From NCBI RefSeq assembly GCF_029360725.1, contig NZ_JARKMY010000018.1:186001-250000 (forward strand): a stretch of DNA of 64,000 nt. The letters are read 5' to 3'. This DNA is from Chryseolinea sp. H1M3-3 (GTDB taxonomy: Bacteria > Bacteroidota > Bacteroidia > Cytophagales > Cyclobacteriaceae). Both the position numbers and the translations under genes were made by a program. Below the pieces are notes generated by a model. The model saw only the letters and a program-made list of their open reading frames with translations, did no database searches and was not told the origin of the DNA. Of the stretch, positions 45,675-55,000 are shown piece by piece (within the stretch, counting starts at the first letter, position 1; each line of letters begins with the position of its first letter).

Positions 45675-47108
45675 ATGAGAATTTTAATGTTCGGATGGGA
45701 ATTCCCTCCACACATTTCAGGCGGACTGGGGACAGCCTGCCACGGTTTAACGCAAGCTTTGGGGAAGAATAAAGTTGAAATTTTATTTGTTGTTCCAACG
45801 CTGCACGGTGGCGAGAAGGTCGACAATGGATATATAATAAATGCGAGTACCGTTATTATTCCCTCTGCCATGCCGGCAAAAATAACTCCGTTAGTAGACG
45901 TCGCCGGACTTCCCTCTCACATACAAGCCGTTGATACCAAAACACAGGTAATGACTATGAATGAAGAGGGGACGGAAGTAACATATTTGAAAGCCGCTTC
46001 CTCCATTACGCCATACGGACAACATCTTCAGGACGAAAATTTCGCGCAGGTACGACAATGGAATTATACCCTTCCGCAAAAATATTCCATAAGCCGTATT
46101 TATCCGGAAAGTAAATATGAAACAGACAAAGTTACATCAATTTCCTCCGGCGTTTCTTATCAGTTTTCAGGTAAGTACGGTCCAGCGTTGCTGGATGAAG
46201 TCGACAAATACGCTTTGGTGGCTGGTACCATTTCCGATCAATATGACTTCGACGTTATCCATGCCCATGATTGGCTGACTTTCCGTGCAGGTATTGAAGC
46301 TAAAAAAAGAAGTGGCAAGCCCTTGATCGTTCATGTGCATGCCACAGAATATGATCGCGCGGGTAAAAATGGTGACGCGTTTATAATGGAAGTTGAACGA
46401 GCAGGAATGATGGAAGCAGACCTCGTTGTTGCTGTCAGCGAGCGGACAAAATCCATAGCTGTGGCGGAGTATCAGATTCCCCCAGCCAAGATTGAGGTTG
46501 TGCATAACGGCATTATTGCTTCCGAAAAACCTAGCAACAATTTTTCTATACCCATCGGGTCTCACGTAATAACTTTTCTAGGACGCATTACTTACCAAAA
46601 AGGTCCGCTGTTCTTTGTTGAGGCGGCACGTAAAGTCTTAGAAGAATTTCCAGATGCTCATTTCGTTGCTGGCGGATCAGGTGATTTGTTTCCGGCGATG
46701 GTCGAACGAGTGGCGCAATTAAGAATGTCAACAAATTTTCACTTTACTGGATTTGTGAAAGGCGAACAAGTGAACAAGCTTTGGTCTATCTCCGATGTGT
46801 ATGTTATGCCTTCGGTTTCAGAACCATTCGGGATTACTCCTTTGGAAGCAATTCAAGCCGGCGTACCTGTTATCATCTCCAATCAATCCGGTGTGGGTGA
46901 AGTGATGCCCCATGCTATTAAAGTTGACTTCTGGAATACTGACGCATTGGCCGAAGCCATTTGCAGCGTGCTTAAATACAAAAGTTTATCAAAGACACTC
47001 AAAAAAAATAGTACTAATGAAATAAAAAACATCAGCTGGGATAAAGCAGCAAAAAAAATAAAAAGCCTTTACTATGAATTCGCTACAAAGACCAGACTCT
47101 CCGCATAA
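45675..47108 (+). CDS. Glycogen-synthase-like GT4 glycosyltransferase
   Basis: A 477-aa cytoplasmic GT-B glycosyltransferase. The start MRILMFGWEFPPHISGGLGT, with the donor-contacting GGLG-type loop, and HAHDWLTFRAG near 195 are shared with glycogen/starch synthases. The C-terminal domain has SVSEPFGITPLEAIQAGVPV with the EX7E pair near 380-390. It likely transfers glucose onto alpha-glucan. Whether the donor is ADP- or UDP-glucose cannot be read. The GH57 gene downstream starts inside its last codons (35-bp overlap). No glgB or glgC lies in the window. Confidence 0.85.
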   Translation: MRILMFGWEFPPHISGGLGTACHGLTQALGKNKVEILFVVPTLHGGEKVDNGYIINASTVIIPSAMPAKITPLVDVAGLPSHIQAVDTKTQVMTMNEEGTEVTYLKAASSITPYGQHLQDENFAQVRQWNYTLPQKYSISRIYPESKYETDKVTSISSGVSYQFSGKYGPALLDEVDKYALVAGTISDQYDFDVIHAHDWLTFRAGIEAKKRSGKPLIVHVHATEYDRAGKNGDAFIMEVERAGMMEADLVVAVSERTKSIAVAEYQIPPAKIEVVHNGIIASEKPSNNFSIPIGSHVITFLGRITYQKGPLFFVEAARKVLEEFPDAHFVAGGSGDLFPAMVERVAQLRMSTNFHFTGFVKGEQVNKLWSISDVYVMPSVSEPFGITPLEAIQAGVPVIISNQSGVGEVMPHAIKVDFWNTDALAEAICSVLKYKSLSKTLKKNSTNEIKNISWDKAAKKIKSLYYEFATKTRLSA

Positions 47109-48324
47109 CCTTATGTTGTACTTCCAAGTACACCAGCCGCGTCGTTTACGCCCATTCCAGTTTTTTGATATTGGCTCAGGTGGTAATTATTTTGATGATG
47201 ACCTTAATGAAGAAATTCTCAACCGAATTGCCATCCAATGTTATTTGCCAACAAATCAACTGCTGTTAGATCTTATACGAAAAAATCCAAACATCCGGGT
47301 GACGTTCTCTATATCCGGAACGACGCTTGAGCAGTTTGAACAATATGCTCCGGAAGTGCTGCTAAGTTTCCGTGATCTTGCATCAACTGGGTGCGTTGAG
47401 TTTCTTGGCGAAACATATTATCACTCGCTTGCCTGTATGCTTCCTGGTGATGAATTTGAAATCCAGGTGATGAAGCATGCACAAAAGATTAAAGAACACT
47501 TTGGTGTTCAACCTCAGGTCTTCCGAAACACAGAATTAATTTACAGCAATGAAATAGGCGCCCGCATAAGTGCTTTGGGTTTTAAAGGAATCCTTACCGA
47601 TGGCATCGAGCGTGTACTATGCAATCGAAGCCCACATCATCTTTATAATCATCCCACAAAAACGGATCTGAAAATATTTTTAAGGAATTATCGGTTGAGT
47701 GATGATATCGCATTTCGTTTCGACGCTAACGAGCTGACCATCGATCGCTATATGTCGTGGCTTTCCCAAATGCCCAATGACGAAAAGCTTGTTAACCTTG
47801 CACTTGATTATGAAACCTTTGGAGAACATAAAAAATTACAAAGTGGTATTCTCAATTTCTTAAAAGAGTTACTCACCTCACTGGCCAATTACGCCGCGTA
47901 TCGCATGATTACCCCTTCCCAAGCTATGGAACACCTTTCACCGCACAGTCAATTGAATGTACCAGGTTATATTTCGTGGGCAGACAAAGAAAGGGATTTA
48001 TCGGCATGGTTGGGAAATGACATGCAGCGAGACGCTTTCGATTCATTAAAAAAATTAGAAAAAAATTTGGAGACGCTTGATGACCCACAACTGATTCATA
48101 CATGGCGGCAGTTGCAAACTAGCGATCACTTTTATTATATGTGCACAAAAGGGGAGGAAGATGGAGGTGTACATTCCTATTTCAGCCCATACTGTTCTCC
48201 ATATGAAGCATTCATTAACTACATGAATGTGATATCAGATTTTTCATTACAAATAAAAAACAGGTTATCTGCGCTTCGCCGCTCTAAACGTATGCGGAAA
48301 ACAGTGCTGGCCAATGCATTATAA
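47074..48324 (+). CDS. Glycoside hydrolase family 57 alpha-glucan enzyme
   Basis: A 416-aa GH57 protein. The five motifs are visible: YFQVHQP (I), GETYYHSL (II), FRNTELIYSN with the nucleophile Glu near 154 (III), LDYETFGEH with the catalytic Asp near 245 (IV), and the late aromatic-rich segment SDHFYYMCTKG (V). In Bacteroidota such genes sit with glycogen synthase and act as alpha-amylase or maltogenic enzymes on glycogen. An ATG at 47113, just after the upstream stop, is an alternative start that would remove 13 residues. The overlap points to translational coupling with the GT4 gene. Confidence 0.9.
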   Translation: MNSLQRPDSPHNLMLYFQVHQPRRLRPFQFFDIGSGGNYFDDDLNEEILNRIAIQCYLPTNQLLLDLIRKNPNIRVTFSISGTTLEQFEQYAPEVLLSFRDLASTGCVEFLGETYYHSLACMLPGDEFEIQVMKHAQKIKEHFGVQPQVFRNTELIYSNEIGARISALGFKGILTDGIERVLCNRSPHHLYNHPTKTDLKIFLRNYRLSDDIAFRFDANELTIDRYMSWLSQMPNDEKLVNLALDYETFGEHKKLQSGILNFLKELLTSLANYAAYRMITPSQAMEHLSPHSQLNVPGYISWADKERDLSAWLGNDMQRDAFDSLKKLEKNLETLDDPQLIHTWRQLQTSDHFYYMCTKGEEDGGVHSYFSPYCSPYEAFINYMNVISDFSLQIKNRLSALRRSKRMRKTVLANAL

Positions 48325-48326
48325 AC

Positions 48327-50507
48327 ATGGAAACTACTACAATAATTAAATCCCCTCCTGCGCCGCGTAAAATCACTGTATACCCCGGAAATCCGTTTCC
48401 CTTAGGCGCTACATGGGATGGGAACGGTGTGAATTTCGCGTTGTATGCAGACAACGCTACAAGTGTTGAACTCTGTTTATTTAATTCTCCTACCGATCAG
48501 GCCGAATCCTATAGTGTCAAGATCGTGGAACGTTCACATCATATATGGCATGCCTATTTCCCGGATCTTCAACCCGGACAACTGTATGGCTACCGGGTAC
48601 ATGGAAATTATGATCCCCAAAATGGTCATCGGTATAATGCAAACAAATTGCTTATCGATCCATATGCCAAGGCAATTGCCGGAACTATCGACTGGAATGA
48701 TGCGCTCTTTGGCTACAAGCTCGGCGATCCGGATGAAGACCTGAGCTTTAGTAAATTGGATAGTGCGGCCTTTATTCCTAAGTCGGTGGTGGTCGATTCA
48801 AGCTTTGATTGGGGAAAGGAAAAAGCGCCCAAAATTCCTTATCATAAATCGATCATTTATGAAACTCACGTCAAGGGATTCACACAATTGCATCCGGATA
48901 TACCTGAAGAAATACGGGGCACCTATGCCGCGCTTGCACACCCGGTCACTATAAATTATCTGAGGGCTTTGGGAATTACGGCTGTAGAGCTAATGCCGGT
49001 TCATCATTTCGTTGCAGACCGTCATTTGAAAGAACGAGGCTTGACGAACTATTGGGGCTATAATACGATCGGGTTCTTTGCACCTGATGCGCGCTATTCA
49101 AGCAGTGGTGTATTAGGGGAGCAGGTGGTTGAATTTAAAAATATGGTGAAAGAACTTCACAAAGCGAATATTGAAGTTATACTAGATGTTGTTTACAACC
49201 ATACGGCTGAGGGAAATCATTTAGGCCCCACCCTTTCCTTTAAGGGCATCGATAACGCATCGTATTATCGACTGACTGAAGACAAGCGTTACTATATGGA
49301 CTATACCGGCACGGGCAATACGCTTAACGCAAACTTACCCAATGTGCTTCGATTAATGATGGACAGCCTCCGGTATTGGATTATAGAAATGCACGTGGAT
49401 GGGTTTCGTTTCGACCTCGCCTCTACCCTTGCACGCGAACTGCATGAAGTTAACAGGCTTAGTGCGTTCTTTGATATTATACATCAGGATCCTATCATAT
49501 CTCAAGTGAAGCTTATTGCAGAACCTTGGGATGTTGGCGAAGGCGGATATCAGGTGGGAAAATTTCCGCAAGACTGGGCAGAATGGAATGGTAAATATCG
49601 CGATTGTATGCGTGATTACTGGCGCGGAGCCGACAGCATGCTAGGTGAGTTTGCCTGGCGTTTTACAGGTAGTCCTGATCTTTATCAAAACGACTACAGA
49701 AGACCTACCGCCAGCATTAACTTTATTACCGCTCATGATGGATTCACGCTGGAGGACTTGGTCTCTTATAACGAGAAGCACAACGAAGCTAACGGTGAGG
49801 ATAACATGGATGGAGAAAGCCACAATCGTTCCTGGAATTGTGGTGCAGAAGGCCCAACGGAGGACCCTGAAATTCTTGCGCTTCGTAAAAAACAGAAACG
49901 AAATTTTATAACGACTTTGTTTTTATCACAAGGTGTACCCATGTTAGTAGCTGGAGATGAATTCGGGCGCACACAAGGTGGAAATAATAATGCTTATTGC
50001 CAGGATAATGAGATTTCGTGGTTGAATTGGGAAGAGGCCGATCTTGAATTTTTAAAGTATACTAAAAAAGTTATCCAACTGGTGAAACATCATCCCACTT
50101 TTTGCAGAAGAGGATGGTTCCAAGGTCAACCCATCAAAGGTATCGGTGTGGAGGATGTCGCATGGTTTTTACCCAATGGAGAAGAAATGTCTGAAGAACA
50201 CTGGAACAATGACTTCGCAAAATCATTGGGTGTCTATTTAAATGGCCGGGGTATCCATACGGTCAATGCCAAGGGAGAGAGTATCATAGATGACAGCTTT
50301 TACCTGATATTTAATGCACATCACGAACCGCTCGATTTTACCTTGCCCGGACCTAAGTATGGCAAACACTGGAAAAAGGTTCTTGATACCAGTGACCCTG
50401 ATGCCGAAGAAAAATATTTGGCCAATGGCAATGTCAAAGTAGAAAGCCGATCTATGATAGTATTGATGTATCCTCTTGCCTATAGCAAAACCACAGATGA
50501 GCCTTAA
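48327..50507 (+). CDS. glgX: Glycogen debranching enzyme (GlgX/TreX type)
   Basis: A 726-aa GH13 (subfamily 11) isoamylase-like enzyme that cuts alpha-1,6 branches of glycogen. An N-terminal CBM48 sandwich (FPLGATWDGNGVNFALYAD) precedes the barrel. The nucleophile Asp is in HVDGFRFDLAS near 360, the acid Glu in LIAEPWDVGEGGYQVG near 399, and the third Asp in FITAHDGFTLEDLVSYN. RTQGGNNNAYCQDNEISW is a GlgX/TreX signature. It begins 2 bp after the GH57 stop. With TreY and TreZ it completes the glycogen-to-trehalose route. Confidence 0.95.
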   Translation: METTTIIKSPPAPRKITVYPGNPFPLGATWDGNGVNFALYADNATSVELCLFNSPTDQAESYSVKIVERSHHIWHAYFPDLQPGQLYGYRVHGNYDPQNGHRYNANKLLIDPYAKAIAGTIDWNDALFGYKLGDPDEDLSFSKLDSAAFIPKSVVVDSSFDWGKEKAPKIPYHKSIIYETHVKGFTQLHPDIPEEIRGTYAALAHPVTINYLRALGITAVELMPVHHFVADRHLKERGLTNYWGYNTIGFFAPDARYSSSGVLGEQVVEFKNMVKELHKANIEVILDVVYNHTAEGNHLGPTLSFKGIDNASYYRLTEDKRYYMDYTGTGNTLNANLPNVLRLMMDSLRYWIIEMHVDGFRFDLASTLARELHEVNRLSAFFDIIHQDPIISQVKLIAEPWDVGEGGYQVGKFPQDWAEWNGKYRDCMRDYWRGADSMLGEFAWRFTGSPDLYQNDYRRPTASINFITAHDGFTLEDLVSYNEKHNEANGEDNMDGESHNRSWNCGAEGPTEDPEILALRKKQKRNFITTLFLSQGVPMLVAGDEFGRTQGGNNNAYCQDNEISWLNWEEADLEFLKYTKKVIQLVKHHPTFCRRGWFQGQPIKGIGVEDVAWFLPNGEEMSEEHWNNDFAKSLGVYLNGRGIHTVNAKGESIIDDSFYLIFNAHHEPLDFTLPGPKYGKHWKKVLDTSDPDAEEKYLANGNVKVESRSMIVLMYPLAYSKTTDEP

Positions 50508-52029
50508 CCTGAGCGGTAAAGACCTTCCTGGGCCGGCAATGAGAAATGCCGGAATACTGCTGCACATTACTTCATTACCTGGTGAATTTGGTATTGGAGA
50601 TATGGGTCCTGAGGCGAGAAAATTTGCAGACTTTTTAAGCCGCAGTAAACAAAGCTTTTGGCAACTTTTGCCTATGAATCCGGTAGGTGCCGAGCAAAGC
50701 TTTTCTCCATATAGCTCAATATCAAGCATGGCGGGAAACACACTACTGATAAGTCCCGAACAACTTGTACTGGACGGTCTGATAAAAGTAGGAGAAATAT
50801 CAATTGTGAAAGGAACGTCCACTGATAAAGTAGATTGGAAGCTGGCGCAAGACAGCAGGCACAAAATTTTTAGAATCGCATATCAGAATTTCAACCGCGA
50901 CAAGAAACGATCACAGACGTTTAAACGCTTCTGTGAACAGGAAAATTATTGGTTGAATGACTTTGCCTTGTACGTGGTGCTCAAGGAACATCATAACAAC
51001 AAGCCATGGTACACGTGGCCGGTCCCCTATCGGAACCGTAACGCTAACGTACTTCATGCATTCGTCACATCCAACGATGACGCTATCCAATATGTGAAAT
51101 GGCAACAATTTGTTTTTTATCACCAATGGAATTTATTAAAAGCGTATTGTAATCAATCGGGAATTCATCTGTTTGGAGACTTGCCATTCTATGTCAGTTA
51201 TGACTCCGCAGATGTATGGTCACATACAGAGATATTTAACGTGAACGAAAAAGGCAAGATGACCGGCGTGGCCGGCGTGCCACCGGATTATTTTAATGAC
51301 AATGGTCAACTCTGGGGAATGCCTACCTTCAGATGGGATATTCTGAAAAAAAATAAGTACAGGTGGTGGATACAGCGCATTCGTAAAAATATGGAGATGT
51401 ACGACCGATTGCGGCTGGATCACTTTCGCGCATTTGCAGACTATTGGGACGTCCCAGCAAATCACGTAACAGCTAAGCGCGGAAAATGGAAACCAGGGCC
51501 CGGCGCGGATTTTTTTATCGCGCTTAAAAAAACATTCGGGCACCTGCCATTTGTTGCCGAGGACCTGGGGGATATTAATGAAGCTGTTTACAAACTTCGT
51601 GATGACTTTAAATTTCCCGGCATGAAAGTCTTACAGTTTGCTTTCGGAGATACCATGCCAACCTCAGATTACATTCCTCACAATTATACTTCTAATTTTA
51701 TCGTCTATACGGGAACACACGATAATAATACGACCAAAGGGTGGTACAGAAAGAATATTTCAATCAAGGAACGCCGTTTACTAAAAAAATATTTTGACAA
51801 AACGATTGATGAAAATAATATCAGTTACGAATTATGCCGACTTGCCTATTCGACAGTAGCCAATACTGTGATCCTTCCGATGCAGGATGTTTTAGGATTA
51901 GATGAACATGCAAGGATCAATACGCCGGCATCCACAAAAAATAATTGGCAGTGGCGGATGACACCCACGGTACTAAACACTGCAATAGAGCGGCAACTTG
52001 CGGAGTGGGTAGTGCTGTTTAATCGGTAG
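50497..52029 (+). CDS. malQ: 4-alpha-glucanotransferase (GH77 amylomaltase)
   Basis: A 510-aa GH77 disproportionating enzyme that transfers maltodextrin segments and frees glucose. NAGILLHITSLPGEFGIGDMG opens the barrel (cited in part). LRLDHFRAFADYW holds the nucleophile near 307, VAEDLGDI the acid Glu near 355, and TGTHDNNTTKGWY the third Asp. The frame opens with TTG at 50476. The ATG at 50497 is preferred and still overlaps glgX by 11 bp. It recycles short chains left by debranching and trehalose formation. Its stop is 4 bp from the stop of the convergent hybrid kinase, with no room for a terminator. Confidence 0.95.
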   Translation: MSLNLSGKDLPGPAMRNAGILLHITSLPGEFGIGDMGPEARKFADFLSRSKQSFWQLLPMNPVGAEQSFSPYSSISSMAGNTLLISPEQLVLDGLIKVGEISIVKGTSTDKVDWKLAQDSRHKIFRIAYQNFNRDKKRSQTFKRFCEQENYWLNDFALYVVLKEHHNNKPWYTWPVPYRNRNANVLHAFVTSNDDAIQYVKWQQFVFYHQWNLLKAYCNQSGIHLFGDLPFYVSYDSADVWSHTEIFNVNEKGKMTGVAGVPPDYFNDNGQLWGMPTFRWDILKKNKYRWWIQRIRKNMEMYDRLRLDHFRAFADYWDVPANHVTAKRGKWKPGPGADFFIALKKTFGHLPFVAEDLGDINEAVYKLRDDFKFPGMKVLQFAFGDTMPTSDYIPHNYTSNFIVYTGTHDNNTTKGWYRKNISIKERRLLKKYFDKTIDENNISYELCRLAYSTVANTVILPMQDVLGLDEHARINTPASTKNNWQWRMTPTVLNTAIERQLAEWVVLFNR

Positions 52030-52033
52030 ACGG

Positions 52034-55000
52034 TTACTCGATCGCCTTGGGCTTATACGAATCAAAAGCTTTCACTAATGCCTCGACAAGTTCGTCCAAG
52101 TTAATTGGCTTTGAAATATATCCATCCATTCCTGCCGCAAGACACATATCCTTGTCGTCCTGCATGGCATTTGCAGTCATTGAAATAATTACTGGCTGGT
52201 GATATTGTTTCGACCGGATTAACCGCGTTGCCTCCAATCCATCCATCTCGGGCATTTGTACGTCCATTAGGATAACTTGGTAGAATCGTTCATTGAATTT
52301 TTCAATTGCCTCGAGTCCGGTTTGAGCAATGTCGACATCATTATAGCCAAGTTTACTAAGCACGCGGACCGTTAATTTCTGATTCACAACATTATCCTCT
52401 GCTAATAAGATTTGCAATGGATATTTCTGTGCAAACTCTTTTGAAAGCAATTGTTTTCCATTCGATTCTTCAGCGACTGCGGGCTGTGTAACTTCTGGCC
52501 TAAGCGCAGCTTGCACCACACGACACAGTTGTTGCTGTTTAACCGGTTTGTTTAGCACCGCCGAGAATAATTCCGGATGCTTGCGTTTGCTTTCGTCACC
52601 AATAGAACTCAACAGAATAATCGGAACATTGTATTTTGCTTTAATTCGTTGTGAGAGTTGCAGGCCGTCCATATCAGGCATCTGCATATCAGTTATCACA
52701 AGGTCAAAATGTTGTTGCTGGCAAAGAATACTGAGTGCTTCATTTCCTGATGACGCCAGTATTGGTGTCAACATCCACAGTTCAAGTTGATTCTTTAGAA
52801 TCGCGCGGTTGGTAGCATTATCATCAATCACCAGTACTTTCTTTCCTTCGTTACCAGCCGTATTGAAATGCACATATTGGCGTACCGATGAATGGCTTAC
52901 ACCAGCCCTTATAGTAAATGTGAACGTAGTGCCTACTGCTGACTGGCTTTCTACGGATATCGCTCCTCCCATCAATTGAACCAAACGCTCACTGATAACT
53001 AATCCTAAACCTGTGCCACCATATTTCCGGGTAGTGGAAGAATCGACCTGAGAAAAGGCTTTGAATAACCTGGAAAGTTTATCCTGAGGAATGCCAATGC
53101 CGGTATCCCTTACGTGGAAAGCAAGATCTAGCCCATTATCATCAATCTTCAACAGATCAACAGCGACGAAAATTTCACCCTGATGCGTAAACTTCATTGC
53201 GTTGCTGATCAAGTTCAACAGAATCTGTCGTAAACGATGGCTATCCCCTACGATCTGAGCAGGTATCTGGTAGTCGATTTGATAAACAAGATCCAGTCCT
53301 TTTTGTGAGGCTTTGGCAGAAAAGACATCCATTACTTCTTCGATGCATTGACGCAAATCAAATCCATGGTTGTCCAGTTCAAGATTGCCAGATTCAATTT
53401 TAGAAAAGTCAAGAATATCGTTTATCACTGTAAGCAAAGCTTCACCGCTGCTGCGAATGGTATCCGTGTATTCTTGTTGCTCTGGTGTTTGGGTGGTTTC
53501 TGCTAACAATGCGGCCATACCTAAAACGCCATTCATAGGCGTTCGTATTTCGTGACTCATGGTGGCTAAGAAAATGCTTTTTGCTTTATTGGCCTGTTCG
53601 GCGTCGGCCCGGGCTTTTTCCGCCTCTTCCTGCTTAGCGACAATTTCTTCCTTTTGTTTTTGTAATTCTATATTAAGTGCTGAAAGAAATTCCGTTTGAG
53701 CCTGTTGTTGTTCATGAAGCGCTTGCATGTTTTCAGCCTGCGCTTCTACGGCTTCCTTTTGCAGTACTAACTCGGCAGTTTTTTCCTTCACTTGTTGCTC
53801 GAGAATGAGTTGTTGCTTCCTGACAGCCTTCATCCGGATTAAAAAGAGAAATGAAAGTATGCTTATTCCGGCGATCACAGAAAGAACCTTAAACCACCAC
53901 GTCTGCCAATAAGGAGGTGTGATTATTATCCGCAATGATGTACCCTCTTCATTCCAAACACCGTCATTATTGGAAGCTATTACTCTAAATTTATATTCAC
54001 CTGGACTTAGGTTGGTATACGAAGCCTTGCGATCCTGTCCTGCGTCTACCCATTCATTCTGAAAGCCCTCCATTTTATACCGGTACTGATTTTTTTCAGG
54101 CTGCAAATAATTCAATGCTGTAAACTCGAATGAAAAAACATTCTGCAAATGGCTTAGGTGGATCTCTTTGGTGAGTAAAATGTTTTGCTTCAAAATTTCT
54201 TTTTCACCAATGCCTACAGGTTTGTTAAATACCCGTAACGCCGAAATGTACACAGGCGGTTTGTATGAATTGGTTTTAATACTGTCTGGATGAAATATGT
54301 TAAATCCATTTGTACCCCCAAATAGCAGTTCTCCTGTTGCTAATCGGTGTGATGCCCATCGGTTAAACTGATCGCCCTGCAACCCATCACGTTCCAAAAA
54401 ATTTACGAAGGTCTCGCTCTCCGGATCGAATCGCGATAAACCTTTATTCGAACTAATCCACAATTTACCGGAAGACTCTTCCTCGATACACATAACCCCA
54501 TCGTTGGGCAGTCCATCTATTTCTCGGTAGGCCTTAAAAGTTTCAGTTGCCTTATCAAAAAGATTGAGGCCGGCGTTTGTTCCCACCCACAGCCTTTTCT
54601 TTCTATCTTCATAGATGGTAAAAATACTATTACTGCTCAGGCTTCCTTTTTTCTCCGTTGATTTGAAATGCGTAAATATATTTGTAGCAGGGTCAAGTCG
54701 GTCTAACCCGTCTACCTCGGAGCCAATCCAAATTTTTCCATCCGAGTCCTCATGCAAGCAATCGATTGAAAAATTGGCTATAGAGTTAGGGTTGTTTGCG
54801 TCGTGCGTATATTGTATAAAATCATCAGTCGCCGCATTGTATCTACTCAGTCCATTGCCCCACGTAGCGATCCATACGTTGTCATTGCGATCAATGAGAA
54901 TATAGAAAATGTTATTGTCACTTAAGCTCCTGTTATTCTGAGGATCATGCTTATAATGTTTAATTTGTTTGGTAACCGGGTTATAATAATTAAGCCCCCC

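Noticed and set aside
45560-45871. 103-aa minus-strand ORF crossing the GT4 start
   Set aside because: It runs antisense to the conserved GT4 N-terminus and has no family features.
50238-50864. 208-aa minus-strand ORF over the glgX-malQ junction
   Set aside because: It overlaps two catalytic genes with intact motifs, and its translation has no recognisable domain.
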